From contig NZ_JACJTU010000004.1 in NCBI RefSeq assembly GCF_014698835.1, positions 248,001 through 312,000 of the forward strand: 64,000 nt of DNA, in the 5' to 3' direction. Below the pieces are notes generated by a model that saw only the letters and a list, made by a program, of their open reading frames with translations, was not told where the DNA came from and ran no database searches. The translations under genes and the position numbers were made by a program. The stretch is from Nostoc paludosum FACHB-159. Its GTDB lineage: Bacteria > Cyanobacteriota > Cyanobacteriia > Cyanobacteriales > Nostocaceae. Shown piece after piece: positions 36,653 through 46,497 of the stretch. The first letter of the stretch is position 1; every line of letters begins with the position of its first letter.

Positions 36653-39193
36653 CTATGAGCGGACTTCAGCAACCGTGATAATTTTTTCATCCCGGTTGAG
36701 TTGGATGATGCTTTCACCTTTGACATCTCTGCTTAAAATAGGTACTGTTTCCACAGGTATCCGCAATACCCGGTCTTTGTTTGTCACTAGGGCTACTTCA
36801 CCAGAAGCGTTGGCGTAGCCCGCCGAAGGCATCGCCTTTACCATACCAGCCAAATTATCAGTTTTGCTGGTAAATTTCAGCGCCTGCGTGCCTAAATCCC
36901 CACGATTAGCTGCTCTTAATTGACTGGCAATCATCCGCTTAGCATATCCTTCTTGAGTCACTAGCAATAGCTGGTCATCTTTGCTGACATTGACACAACC
37001 AACCATTTGCTGATTTCTCAATAGTCGAAATGCTTGTAAACCCATCGCTGTGCGACCCATAATTGGTAGTTGTTCGTCATTAACCGCAAATCGCAATACT
37101 CGCCCACCAGAACTAGCTAAAATCAGATGCTCCCCTGGAATTATGAACTGAGTAAATGACAATCGATCGTCGTCTTTGAGCTTGAGAATTGTAATTCCGC
37201 GACGAGTCAAGTTAGTGAATTCTTCCAAAGACAAACGCTTAATTCGTCCCTGTTTTGTTAGCAGAACCATTTGGCTAGTTTCAAAATTTTCTGGTAGTAA
37301 AAAGCGGCTAACCACATCTTCTTGAGCGCCTTGAGCAGTATTGCTGAGCATGGTAATCAGTGGCGTTCCCCGTGGAGAACGTCCAGTGGTTTGGGGAATT
37401 TCTCCCACCTTCACAGGGTAGACTTTTCCGCCACTCGTTAGTATTAGCAAATCTTTGTCTGTATCGGTCAATACGCTTTGGATAATAAAATCATTTTCGT
37501 GCAGACCATTTTCAACTTTCGACTTTTTCCCAGATGTGTTAATACGACGTACATAACCGCGTTGAGTAAACTCTAAAACTGCTTCCTGCGCGGGTTCAGA
37601 AGGTTTGAGGGTTTCTTCATCTTCCTCTGCCCCTTTGCTTCTTTGCCCCTCTGCTCCTCTGCCCTTTTGTTCTTGGGCTAGTGTGCCCTTTTGTTCCTCT
37701 ATTATTTTTGTGCGTCGGGCATCGTTGTATTTGCGTTTGAGCGATCGCAAATCTTTTTTCAGCGCCTTGAGTAATTCGTGGCGATCGTTGAGTAATCTTT
37801 GTAATAAATCAATTTGCTGGCTGAGTTCTTCAAATTCGCGCTGTAAGTTTTGCTGCTCTAAACTGGTAAGGCGGCGTAACGGCATAGCTAAAATTGCATC
37901 TGCTTGTACCTCACTCAAATCGAGTCGGTTGCAAAGGTTGATTTTCGCAGTACTACCATCAGCAGCTTGGCGCAAAATTTCAATTACTGCATCCAAATTA
38001 GACAAAGCTTTGAGCAAACCTTCCACCAAATGCGATCGACTTTGGGCTTTCTCCAACTCATAACTGTAGCGACGGTTGAGAGTTTGTTCTCGGAAACTCA
38101 AAAACTCTTGTAAAAGTTGCCGCAAACTCAATTGGCGAGGTTGTCCATCGACTATTGCCAACAGAATTGCCCCAAAGTTACTTTGTAAAGCAGTTTGGTG
38201 ATATAAATGTTGCAGAATTTCTTGGGGATTTGTGTCGCGTTTGAGTTCGATGACAACGCGCATACCTTCGCGATCGCTTTCATCCCGCAGATCGGAAATT
38301 CCCTGCAAGCGGCCTTGATTTACTAAGTCCGCAACCTTCTCAATCCAGCCAGCTTTATTTACTTGATACGGCAATTCTGTGACAATAATTGCTGTTCGTC
38401 GTTTGCTTCCCCTGGTGGCTGGAATTTCCTCCAACGTCGCCAGTCCCCGCAGCACAATTCCACCTTTACCTGTGGTGTAAGCCTCCCGAATTCCCACTTC
38501 ACCAACTATTTCCCCACCAGTGGGAAAATCCGGCCCTGGAATTAGCTCGAATAACTTTTGATCTGACAAATCTGGGGTGTCGATTAAAGCAATCAACCCA
38601 TCAACTATTTCCCCCAAATTGTGCGGCGGAATATTTGTCGCCATCCCCACAGCAATACCAGAACAGCCATTGAGCAATAGAAATGGCAACTGAGCAGGTA
38701 ACACCGTTGGTTCTTGCTGGGAATTATCGAAGTTACCGACAAATTCCACCGTTTCTTCGCCAATTTCCGCCAGCATTCCCTCATGGCTGATGGGTGCAAG
38801 GCGCGTTTCAGTGTAGCGCATCGCCGCCGGAGGGTCATTATCAACGCTGCCAAAGTTACCGTGTCCTGCCAGTAAAGGATAGCGGCTAGAAAATTCCTGC
38901 ACCAGCCTCACTAAAGCATCGTAAACCGCTTGATCCCCGTGGGGGTGGTATTTACCCAGAACATCACCCACTACACGGGCACATTTACGGTAAGGTCTAT
39001 CTGGTATCAAACCGAGTTCGTGCATTGCGTAAAGAATGCGGCGATGCACTGGTTTTAAGCCATCACGCACGTCTGGTAGCGCTCGCCCGACAATCACGCT
39101 CATGGCATATTCTAAGTAAGACCGTTGCATCTCGGTGTGCAGGGCTGTTGTAATTACCTGTCCCGTTGAGAGAAGGTTTAACTGTTTTGCCAT
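36653..39193 (-). CDS. gyrA: DNA gyrase subunit A (type IIA topoisomerase A subunit)
   Basis: The breakage-rejoining subunit, 846 residues. The winged-helix region holds the catalytic tyrosine in [13 protein letters not shown], with the quinolone-region segment [14 protein letters not shown] just before it. A tower and coiled-coil domain follow, then a beta-pinwheel C-terminal domain with blades such as GYVRRIN, GRIKRLS and GYAKRMI. A canonical GyrA box (QRRGGKG) is not visible in blade 1, so a ParC-like assignment is possible. Residues about 494-531 ([18 protein letters not shown] and following) are encoded by repeat-like DNA at 37610-37715 and form an extra hydrophilic linker. A GNAT gene follows in the same operon. 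Confidence 0.92.
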   Translation of the reverse strand: MAKQLNLLSTGQVITTALHTEMQRSYLEYAMSVIVGRALPDVRDGLKPVHRRILYAMHELGLIPDRPYRKCARVVGDVLGKYHPHGDQAVYDALVRLVQEFSSRYPLLAGHGNFGSVDNDPPAAMRYTETRLAPISHEGMLAEIGEETVEFVGNFDNSQQEPTVLPAQLPFLLLNGCSGIAVGMATNIPPHNLGEIVDGLIALIDTPDLSDQKLFELIPGPDFPTGGEIVGEVGIREAYTTGKGGIVLRGLATLEEIPATRGSKRRTAIIVTELPYQVNKAGWIEKVADLVNQGRLQGISDLRDESDREGMRVVIELKRDTNPQEILQHLYHQTALQSNFGAILLAIVDGQPRQLSLRQLLQEFLSFREQTLNRRYSYELEKAQSRSHLVEGLLKALSNLDAVIEILRQAADGSTAKINLCNRLDLSEVQADAILAMPLRRLTSLEQQNLQREFEELSQQIDLLQRLLNDRHELLKALKKDLRSLKRKYNDARRTKIIEEQKGTLAQEQKGRGAEGQRSKGAEEDEETLKPSEPAQEAVLEFTQRGYVRRINTSGKKSKVENGLHENDFIIQSVLTDTDKDLLILTSGGKVYPVKVGEIPQTTGRSPRGTPLITMLSNTAQGAQEDVVSRFLLPENFETSQMVLLTKQGRIKRLSLEEFTNLTRRGITILKLKDDDRLSFTQFIIPGEHLILASSGGRVLRFAVNDEQLPIMGRTAMGLQAFRLLRNQQMVGCVNVSKDDQLLLVTQEGYAKRMIASQLRAANRGDLGTQALKFTSKTDNLAGMVKAMPSAGYANASGEVALVTNKDRVLRIPVETVPILSRDVKGESIIQLNRDEKIITVAEVRS
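37610..37715. repeat. Repeat-like tract inside the gyrA reading frame
   Basis: Tandem CCCCTTTGCTTCTTTG / CCCCTCTGCTCCTCTG / CCCTTTTGTTC units, of the kind normally seen between genes in these genomes, lie in frame within gyrA. They encode the Lys/Glu/Gln/Gly-rich linker before the C-terminal domain. Confidence 0.7.
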
Positions 39194-39729
39194 GAGTTTT
39201 TTCCCTGAAATTTAACTACACAAAAACCGATGAAACTCAATACTCCAGCTACCACAGCATAACGGATGAAATGGGATTCCTGACAAAATCTTGATAGTCA
39301 CATAAGAAAAAGCAGTAGTATCATCCTTGATGACCAGCCTCTTGATTGACTATTAAAAAGAAGGCAGACGAATATAATCTACATACATTTAGTAGCCAGG
39401 ATATTTACCATGATTGCATTTCTTAATTTGAAATTTTGGGCAAAGTCTGAACAAGTTTGGGTGATGGCTGTGGCAACCCCAAAGTCAAACACACGCCAGT
39501 TAAATTCTTTGGGAACGCCAAAGGCAAACAAGCCAGGATACTCATACAATAAGTTGGTTCAAATTTCCCCCAGGAATTTTGAATTTTGCCAAAATTTTGT
39601 AGCTGGCTGAGTTCTGAACTTCTTCTTTGGTTGCTGCTAGATTTAGCAATATCCCAAAGGGTATGTTTAGCACTCAAAACTGCCCAACACCGATTTTTAA
39701 ATCCCCTCACCTCCATAACTAAAATTCTC
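39194..39729. other. Intergenic region between gyrA and the response regulator
   Basis: About 535 bases between divergent genes. A 66-codon ORF at 39410-39610 has no recognisable features and is not called. Promoters of both flanking genes must lie here. Confidence 0.45.
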
Positions 39730-40134
39730 ATGAAAACCGTTTTAATTGTCGAAGACGATCTGATTAATGCTCGTGTTTTTTCCAAGATTTTGTCCAAGCG
39801 CGGCGGCTTGGGTGTAAAACACACTGAAAATGTAGAAGAAGTAATAAAAATTGCCCAATCAGGAGAAGCAGACTTGATTTTGATGGACGTTTCTCTCTCA
39901 AGAAGTGTTTATCAAGGCAAGTCAGTTGATGGCATCAAGATTACACAAATGTTGAAATCAGACCCAAGAACGGCAAACTTACCCGTGATTCTGGTGACAG
40001 CGCACGCTATGGAAGGCGATCGCGAGAACTTTCTCAAGCAAAGCGGTGCTGATGGCTACATTTCTAAACCAGTTGTTGACCATCAACAGTTTGTTGACCA
40101 AATCATCACGCTTCTACCCACAGACAAGGACTGA
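39730..40134 (+). CDS. Single-domain response regulator (CheY/DivK-like)
   Basis: A 134-residue receiver domain with no output domain. Acidic pocket residues Glu8-Asp9-Asp10 (VEDD), the phospho-acceptor Asp53 in LILMDVSL, the Thr of VTAHA and the Lys of ISKPV are all in place, so it should be phosphorylated. Such stand-alone regulators pass phosphate or bind a partner protein; its kinase is not encoded next door. The ATG at 39730 (MKTVLIVEDD) is the obvious start, although the frame is open to 39586. Its last 100 bases of downstream DNA run into a heptamer repeat block. Confidence 0.92.
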   Translation: MKTVLIVEDDLINARVFSKILSKRGGLGVKHTENVEEVIKIAQSGEADLILMDVSLSRSVYQGKSVDGIKITQMLKSDPRTANLPVILVTAHAMEGDRENFLKQSGADGYISKPVVDHQQFVDQIITLLPTDKD

Positions 40135-40240
40135 TTTCCAGAATACTCGCCCAATAATGTTTTTGACCGACTAGTTCCTATCTTTAATTAAGTATATATG
40201 TACTATAAGGAAGTACTGTTCGGCAAGTAGGTAATATAAC

Positions 40241-40487
40241 TTGGGCATGGGGCATGGGGCATGGGGTATGGGGCATTGGGCATGGGGCATTGGGCATGGG
40301 GCATGGGGCATGGGGCATGGGGCATGGGGCATTGGGCATTGGGATTGGAAAATAGTATTTTTAATCTTATTTCCCAGTCCCCAGTCCCTAGTCCCCAGTT
40401 CCCAGTCCCCAGTCCCTAGTCCCCAGTCCCTAGTCTCCAGTCCTTAGTCCCCAGTTCCCAGTCCCCAGTCCCCAGTCCCCAGTCCTC
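40241..40487. repeat. Long heptamer repeat block
   Basis: About 14 units of GGGGCAT/GGGCATT (40242-40345), a short AT-rich centre, then about 16 units of CCCCAGT/CCCTAGT (40372-40487). The two halves use different heptamers, so they are not simple mirror images. It ends 4 bases before the stop codon of the TPR gene. Confidence 0.92.
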
Positions 40488-40491
40488 GATG

Positions 40492-41376
40492 CTACTGCGT
40501 AGGCCTTTCTTCAGGGACTGATGAGCTTCCCCCTTGCTGTAGAGCTGCTTGAATACGAGGTAATTCTAGGAATTTTTTCGTATCAGATAGTAAGCGATCG
40601 CCCCAGAGATTTTCTTTGAGAAAATTTAAACTACCATAGCGCGGATCGATGCGGAGTGCGGCTTCTCCCAGGCTGAGTCCTTGTTGTTGATCGCCTTTGG
40701 TATAGAGTGCCACTGCCAAAGCCAGTAAAGGTTCTGCGGCTTGTTTATCAATCTTCACAGCCGATTGCCATTGTTTAATCGCTCCGGAGGTATCACCTTG
40801 TTCGTAGTTGATTAAACCTATATTGTTGATCGCCGGCCAGAATTTTTTATCTTGGGTGACAGCTTGATTGTACTGAGTGATGGCATCTGGTAACCGACCC
40901 AAGAGATAGTAAGCATTACCCAAATTAAACAATCCTTCTGGGTCATTAGGTTTTAACTTCAAACCGTCTTGGTAATTGACAACAGCCTCTTGGTACTTTT
41001 GCTGTTGAAAATTAGCCGAGCCTATAGCGAACACAATATCAGCATTTTTGGGATTGAGAGATTGAGCTTTTTTTAAGGTGGCGATCGCTCCGTCAAACTC
41101 TTTAGTCTGTAACTGCAATCCACCCAAGAGCAACCATACTTTATCATTATTGGGAGCCAGTTGAGCAGCCAGCCGCGCTCGTGGCAAAGCTAACTCAACC
41201 TGTTGAAACTGGGCTAGTTGAGCCGCTTCCTGCGCCAGAGTCAACCCCTGCTTTTCTAACTTTGCTGCATCTAGTTGCAGTGTATGGGGTATTAATGCCT
41301 GCCCGTTAGCGGCTTTTGGAACACTCCACAAACTACAGACAACCAGAAGAAAAATCAAATAAAAATGTTTAGGCAC
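40492..41376 (-). CDS. Exported TPR-repeat protein
   Basis: A 294-residue protein with an N-terminal signal peptide (hydrophobic residues 5-20, then ANGQA) and five to six tetratricopeptide repeats between about residues 50 and 245. Clear repeats are AQLAPNNDKVWLLLGGLQLQ, DPEGLFNLGNAYYLLGRLPD and PAINNIGLINYEQGDTSGAI. It should act as a protein-binding scaffold in the periplasm or at a membrane; the partners are unknown. The ATG at 41376 is followed directly by the signal sequence. Its 3' end touches a heptamer block, and block R5 lies about 100 bases upstream. Confidence 0.9.
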   Translation of the reverse strand: MPKHFYLIFLLVVCSLWSVPKAANGQALIPHTLQLDAAKLEKQGLTLAQEAAQLAQFQQVELALPRARLAAQLAPNNDKVWLLLGGLQLQTKEFDGAIATLKKAQSLNPKNADIVFAIGSANFQQQKYQEAVVNYQDGLKLKPNDPEGLFNLGNAYYLLGRLPDAITQYNQAVTQDKKFWPAINNIGLINYEQGDTSGAIKQWQSAVKIDKQAAEPLLALAVALYTKGDQQQGLSLGEAALRIDPRYGSLNFLKENLWGDRLLSDTKKFLELPRIQAALQQGGSSSVPEERPTQ

Positions 41377-41474
41377 ACTACCGCCTCTAAGCCACTAATC
41401 AAAGAATCTTTCAGCTAGCTTAAACGATCTCCGCTATTGGCGGCAGTAAAATCTTGTATTGGGTATTGAGCTTT

Positions 41475-41729
41475 CGAGGAAGTGTGGGAGGTGTGGGAGG
41501 TGTGGGAGGTGTGGGAGGTGTGGGAGGTGTGGGAGGTGTGGGAGGTGTGGGAGGTGTGGGAGGTGTGGGAGGTGTGGGAGGTGTGGGAGGTGTGGGAGGT
41601 GTGGGAGGTGTGGGAGGTGTGGGAGGTGTGGGAGGTGTGGGAGGATGGTGAAGAAATCTTTCCCCCCTCTCCCCCCACACTCCCCACACTCCCCCATCCC
41701 CCTCATCTCCCCATACCCCATTCACCATT
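41475..41729. repeat. Fold-back short-tandem-repeat block R5, 18 perfect 9-mers
   Basis: Eighteen uninterrupted GTGTGGGAG units fill 41482-41643. The centre GAAGAAATCTTTCCCCC matches R4, and a short C-rich arm with CCCCACACT units follows. The G-arm is far longer than the C-arm, so only part can fold back. ORFs in all frames (VGG, CGR, WEV, HTS, PPT or PHL repeats) are artefacts. Confidence 0.95.
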
Positions 41730-42017
41730 AGAAAAACTGATGACTTTGGTCATACACCAGGGTGGAATTACTTGTGACTTTAGTCCTACATCAGTTTGGA
41801 CGTTTTGATCGATAATTATTATGTATGAATTTATACGGAGAGGTAAAACTATACATTTTACAGCGGATTTCAACTCGATGAATTATGCAGCTTGGCTTTG
41901 TTAGTCAGCCATCAAGCCTGTTTAACTTCTCAATTCTGCTGTAATACCAACCAAAACAAAGCAACTTTCTAAAAATCGTCGAATCAAAATCGAAGCACAA
42001 AGGAGTCAATATTAATT

Positions 42018-42566
42018 ATGTTGAAACAAAACTGTGCATTTATAGTCCTAGCGGCGGCAACAATCGCTTTTCCTACTTTCTTGAGTGCGCCTGCAAATGC
42101 TCAAACTGAAGTTTACGTGATTGGTGAGAGCGATCGAGATTGGAACCGCGATGGTAGACCCAATTCCATAGAAGTCAGAACTATTCCAAACCAGGACAGT
42201 TGGAACCGTGACGGCAGACCCAATCCCAGAGAAGTTAGAAATCGCTCAAACTGGGATAATTGGAACCGCGATGGTAGACCCAATCCTAGAGAAGTTAGAA
42301 ATCGCTCAAACTGGGAAAATTGGAACCGTGACAACCAACCTTATACCAGAGTAGTCAGACTTGGTAATGGTGATATTAGATATCCTAATGGACAAATTAT
42401 TCCTGCTAGGAGCATAGTTAGACTACGCGATCGAGGTTACTTTAGACTACCCAACGGCGATATTCTGCTTCCCAGTGAGGAAATTGTTCCTGCTGGAAGA
42501 TTAGTTAGAGTGCGTGATGGTTATTTCAGACTTCCCAATGGACTGGTACTGCAAATTAACCTTTAA
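42018..42566 (+). CDS. Secreted protein with 20-residue tandem repeats
   Basis: A 182-residue protein I cannot assign to a family. A signal peptide ends at ANA before QTEVYV (about residue 28). Residues about 40-115 consist of four tandem 20-residue repeats around NWNRDGRPNPREVRNRS, with 60-bp DNA units. The C-terminal part has three copies of a shorter unit around GYFRLPNGDILLPSEEIVPA. Both repeat types are rich in Arg, Asn and aromatic residues. A Shine-Dalgarno (AAAGGAG) precedes the ATG at 42018. It may bind polysaccharide or metal outside the cell, but nothing in the sequence proves it. Confidence 0.8.
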   Translation: MLKQNCAFIVLAAATIAFPTFLSAPANAQTEVYVIGESDRDWNRDGRPNSIEVRTIPNQDSWNRDGRPNPREVRNRSNWDNWNRDGRPNPREVRNRSNWENWNRDNQPYTRVVRLGNGDIRYPNGQIIPARSIVRLRDRGYFRLPNGDILLPSEEIVPAGRLVRVRDGYFRLPNGLVLQINL

Positions 42567-42666
42567 ACACTAAAAACTTAAAATAATTGTCAGTATGGAG
42601 CTACCAGGCTATAGTTTTAGCCGTGAAGAACAGCTCGGTAGCCGTTCCTTCTAGACTTAAATCAAT

Positions 42667-44244
42667 ATGCAATTTAATACACAAGACTCTGTAGATTCGC
42701 CAGTTTTGGTTCCAGAGGTCAAGAAAAAAAAAGGTAACAAAAATTGGCTCTCTTGGCTACTCGTCTTTGCCCTGTTCGGTGGTATTGGCTATGCAGTTTA
42801 TTACCAAGTAACCGTCGTTCCCCGTCAAGAAGCCAGACGCCGCGTCTTAACAAGGCCTGTACAAAGACAGAATTTAATAATCAAAGTTTCAGCAAACGGA
42901 GAGGTGAAGCCTGAACGGTCAATCAACCTCAGCCCCAAAAATTCAGGCGTACTCAAAACACTACTGGTGAAGGAAGGAGATCTCGTCAGACAAGGGCAGA
43001 TTTTAGCTTACATGGATGATTCCAACCTGCGGGGGCAGCTCACTTCTGCTCAAGGACAATTGGCACAAGCCCAAGCGAATCTGCAAAAAGCACAGGCAGG
43101 CAATCGTCCCCAAGATATTGCACAAGCACAGGCACAACTCGACGAAGCTGTAGCGAATCTGCAAAAGGTACAAGCAGGCAATCGCTCTCAAGATATTGCC
43201 CAGGCACAGGCACGTTTACAAAGCGCTCAAGCAAGTTTGAGTAAAGCTGAAGATGATTTTCGTCGCAATCAAGAACTCTACAATGCACGGGCTATTTCGC
43301 TTCAAAGTCTAAATCAAAGCCGTGCCGATCGCGATAGTGCCCAAGCTGCTGTCAATGAAGCACAGCAAGCACTGGGTTTGCAAAAAGCTGGGTCGCGAAA
43401 AGAAGACATCGAACAAGCACGCGCTGTGGTCAACCAAAGGCAACAAGCTTTGGCACTCCTCAAAGCCGGAACCCGCCAAGAAGATATTGACGCAGCCCGC
43501 GCTCAGGTAACATCTGCTCGTGGTTCGCTGCAAAACATCCAAGCCGAAATCAATGACACAATCATTCGCGCTCCTTTTGATGGCGTGGTGACGAAAAAAT
43601 ATGCTGACCCAGGCGCTTTCGTAACTCCTACAACTGCCAGTAGTGAGATATCTTCTGCTACTTCTTCTTCAATTTTGGCTCTGGCTTCCACCAATGAAGT
43701 TGTCGCCAATTTAGCTGAAACCAATATTTCTAAAATTAGCATTGGTCAGAAAGTTACTATTCAGGCGGATGCCTACCCAGGAAAAATCTTTGAAGGTAAA
43801 GTCAGACAAATCGCAGCCCAATCTGTAGTGGAACAAAATGTTACCAGTTTTGAAGTCAGAGTATCACTTTCAGACCCTCAAAGGATACTCCGGTCTGGGA
43901 TGAATGTAGAAGCAGATTTTCAAGTGGGTGAAGTGAAAAATGTCTTGGTGGTGCCAACAGCCTCGGTGGTGCGTCAAGAAAATGGTACAGGTGTGTTTGT
44001 TCCAGGTAACAATGGCAGACCTGTGTTTACTCCCATTGAGACGGGCGTGACTGCTAATAACTTTACTGAAGTTAAGTCTGGATTGACAGGAAATGAAAGG
44101 GTGCTGCTGAGTTTCCCACCAGGAGCGCGTCCCCAATCAACGCCACGAGGAGGAGTTTTTCCAGGCCTCGGTGGTGGTGGTGGTGGCGGTGGTGGCGGCG
44201 GTGGCGGTGGAAGAGGAGGTCGTTCGGGCGGCGGTTCTCCTTAA
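42667..44244 (+). CDS. Periplasmic adaptor (membrane-fusion) protein, MacA/DevB-like
   Basis: A 525-residue HlyD-family adaptor. One membrane helix near residues 25-45 is followed by a split biotinyl-lipoyl domain (VSANGEVKPERSINLSP and IIRAPFDGVVTKKYADPG), a coiled-coil hairpin with four related repeats around AGNRPQDIAQAQAQL, and a beta-barrel domain (IGQKVTIQADAYPGKIFEG). The C-terminus is a long poly-glycine tail from GGT/GGC codons. It should bridge the ABC permease to TolC. The next gene starts 23 bases after its stop, so they form an operon with it. Confidence 0.93.
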   Translation: MQFNTQDSVDSPVLVPEVKKKKGNKNWLSWLLVFALFGGIGYAVYYQVTVVPRQEARRRVLTRPVQRQNLIIKVSANGEVKPERSINLSPKNSGVLKTLLVKEGDLVRQGQILAYMDDSNLRGQLTSAQGQLAQAQANLQKAQAGNRPQDIAQAQAQLDEAVANLQKVQAGNRSQDIAQAQARLQSAQASLSKAEDDFRRNQELYNARAISLQSLNQSRADRDSAQAAVNEAQQALGLQKAGSRKEDIEQARAVVNQRQQALALLKAGTRQEDIDAARAQVTSARGSLQNIQAEINDTIIRAPFDGVVTKKYADPGAFVTPTTASSEISSATSSSILALASTNEVVANLAETNISKISIGQKVTIQADAYPGKIFEGKVRQIAAQSVVEQNVTSFEVRVSLSDPQRILRSGMNVEADFQVGEVKNVLVVPTASVVRQENGTGVFVPGNNGRPVFTPIETGVTANNFTEVKSGLTGNERVLLSFPPGARPQSTPRGGVFPGLGGGGGGGGGGGGGGRGGRSGGGSP

Positions 44245-44266
44245 AGTTAGTTTGAAATACAACCTT

Positions 44267-45547
44267 ATGTTTAAGATATTTAAGGGTTTTTACAAAGCTA
44301 AGAATAGCCGTACAGTGCCGCTGTCAGAAATATTGTCAATGGCGGTAGAAACACTGTGGAGTAATAAATTACGCACTGGATTAACTATGTTGGGCGTGGT
44401 TATTGGCATTTCCTCAGTGATTGCGATTACTTCTGTTGGTCAAGGAGTGCAAAAGGGAGTCGAACAACAGATCCAAGCATTAGGTACAGATGTGCTGCAA
44501 ATCTTGGCTGGTGCAGCCAGAAGTGGGAATGTGCGACAAGGAATAGGTTCTAGCAGCACCTTGACGTGGGAAGATGCAAAAGCGATCGCCACACAAGCGC
44601 CATCAGTTCAACTTGTTTCTGCCTACCTCCAGCGGACTGCCCAAGTTGTTTATGCAGGACAGAACACTTCAACAACAATTTATGGTACAGATTTAAACTA
44701 TCCAGAAGTCAGAAATACCCACCCCCAACAGGGAAGATATTTTACTGAACAAGAACTAAATAGCGCCGTCCAAGTTGCCGTTCTTGGCCCTACAGTCCAA
44801 CGCACACTCTTTGGACAGAGTGGCAATGTTATAGGCCAGAGAATTCGGATTCAGGGAGAAGCTTACGAAGTCATTGGGGTGATGGAACCTAAAGGTTCTC
44901 AAGGGCCGATGGATCGAGATGACCAAATTTTCATTCCTCTAACTAGTATGTCGGCAAGACTAGTTGGGAATAATGCTTTGGTCGGGGTTTCTGTAACCGG
45001 AATTTTAGTCAAATCTGCTAATCAAGAAGATTTAGAAGCGGCTCAGTTTCAAGTGACTAATTTATTACGTCTGCGGCATAATATTTATCCGCCCCAAGCT
45101 GATGATTTTAGACTTACTAACCAAGCTGATATTGTTAGTACCTTCACTAATGTTGTGGGTTTATTTACAGTTATGGTAGTGGCGATCGCCGGAATTTCTT
45201 TAGTAGTTGGAGGCATTGGCATTGCCAACATCATGTTAGTTTCCGTAGTCGAACGCACGCGGGAAATCGGTATTCGGAAAGCCGTAGGTGCCACTAATTC
45301 AGCAATTCTCAATCAATTTTTAGCTGAAGCGATCGTCATTTCCATTGTTGGCGGATGCATTGGTATGGTAGGTGGTATCGCGATCGCTTATGCAGCTGCA
45401 AATATTTTTAAGTTTCCATTCGTAATTTCTTTATTATCAATTATTGCTGGATTTGGGCTTTCGATAACCGTTGGCTTAATTGCTGGAGTTGTTCCGGCAC
45501 GCAACGCTTCAAAATTAGATCCAATTACTGCTTTACGTAGTGACTAA
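44267..45547 (+). CDS. MacB/DevC-like ABC transporter permease (FtsX fold)
   Basis: A 426-residue permease. It has the first helix within LSMAVETLWSNKLRTGLTML (a family hallmark), a large periplasmic MacB-type domain (about 70-290), and three more C-terminal helices with VVERTREIGIRKAVGAT and NASKLDPITALRSD. It lacks its own ATPase domain; a separate ATP-binding protein is encoded 950 bases downstream. The ATG at 44267 is chosen over an in-frame GTG-type start within the poly-glycine end of the previous gene. Confidence 0.93.
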   Translation: MFKIFKGFYKAKNSRTVPLSEILSMAVETLWSNKLRTGLTMLGVVIGISSVIAITSVGQGVQKGVEQQIQALGTDVLQILAGAARSGNVRQGIGSSSTLTWEDAKAIATQAPSVQLVSAYLQRTAQVVYAGQNTSTTIYGTDLNYPEVRNTHPQQGRYFTEQELNSAVQVAVLGPTVQRTLFGQSGNVIGQRIRIQGEAYEVIGVMEPKGSQGPMDRDDQIFIPLTSMSARLVGNNALVGVSVTGILVKSANQEDLEAAQFQVTNLLRLRHNIYPPQADDFRLTNQADIVSTFTNVVGLFTVMVVAIAGISLVVGGIGIANIMLVSVVERTREIGIRKAVGATNSAILNQFLAEAIVISIVGGCIGMVGGIAIAYAAANIFKFPFVISLLSIIAGFGLSITVGLIAGVVPARNASKLDPITALRSD

Positions 45548-45603
45548 ATAATTCAAACTTGAAAATTTCAAAATTAACAGTTTCTCTAAAAACAGGTGAA
45601 TAT

Positions 45604-46275
45604 ATGCAACTCGAACTAGACCATATCTTTGTATGTGTTGAACCAGAAGCACCACCCGCAGATTTGCTCACTGCTTTTGGACTCACAGAAGGTAATCGTA
45701 GAATTCATCAAGGCCAAGGAAGTGCTAACGTTTGCTTCTTCTTTGAGAATGCTTATCTTGAGCTACTTTGGCTATTTAATATTAATGAGGCTCAATCTGC
45801 TCTTGTTCGTCCTACAGGTTTGTGGGAACGTTGCCGTTGGCAAGAAACCGAGGCTTGCCCTTTTGGTATTTCATTCCGGTCAACAGCATCAGATTCACGA
45901 GAAATTCCATTTCCTACTTGGGATTATTATGCAAAATATTTGCCACCACAAGCTTCTATTCCCATCGCAACTAATAGTGACAATTTATCAGAACCATTGA
46001 TTTTCATTTCACCTACAACTAAAAAACCTACAGATTATGCGTTAGAACGGCAACTTCCTTTAGTTAATAAAATTGGATTCAAAGAAATTACAGCACTACA
46101 AGTCACCTTACCGAGTACTCAAAAGTTTTCTGCTGAAGTTAGAACTTTAATTGACCTTGGATTAGTGCAATTTTCCCAAGGCGATTTTTACCAGCTAGAA
46201 ATAGAGTTTGATAATGCCAAAGAAGGTAAATCGCAAGATTTTGGTTCGCAATTACCAATTTTGTTTAGATGGTGA
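45604..46275 (+). CDS. VOC (glyoxalase-like) family protein
   Basis: A 223-residue protein starting LELDHIFVCVE, with the His of the first beta-alpha-beta-beta unit, and FFFENAYLELLWL carrying a likely metal-ligand Glu. This matches the glyoxalase-like branch of the vicinal-oxygen-chelate superfamily. A second half with weaker similarity follows. Its substrate is unknown. AGGTGA lies about 7 bases before the ATG at 45604. It sits 56 bases after the permease gene and before the ATPase gene, thus inside an efflux cassette; it may modify the exported compound or be a passenger. Confidence 0.8.
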   Translation: MQLELDHIFVCVEPEAPPADLLTAFGLTEGNRRIHQGQGSANVCFFFENAYLELLWLFNINEAQSALVRPTGLWERCRWQETEACPFGISFRSTASDSREIPFPTWDYYAKYLPPQASIPIATNSDNLSEPLIFISPTTKKPTDYALERQLPLVNKIGFKEITALQVTLPSTQKFSAEVRTLIDLGLVQFSQGDFYQLEIEFDNAKEGKSQDFGSQLPILFRW

Positions 46276-46497
46276 TTATGGGATAGTTTGTAAGAGTTAA
46301 GACTATATTTAATTTGTCAGCCTGACGAATGTTATGGTATCCAATTATAGTAAACACATCCTATCTACTAAGTTTTTTACATAATAAAAATGCAAAATAT
46401 TTACAAATAAGCTAAAAATTTATATTGAATTATTTGTAATTTATACAATGTTTTTAACTAACAACCACAACTAACTATTTATTAATCAAAAATCAAT

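Noticed and set aside
39410-39610. 66-codon ORF between gyrA and the response regulator
   Set aside because: No recognised domain, no ribosome site, and composition like surrounding spacer DNA.
41482-41643. Possible CRISPR array
   Set aside because: The units are 9 bp in direct tandem without spacers, and no cas gene is present in the window.
42113-42334. 73-codon ORF antisense to the tandem-repeat protein
   Set aside because: It arises from the same 60-bp DNA repeats; the sense strand has a signal peptide and a Shine-Dalgarno.
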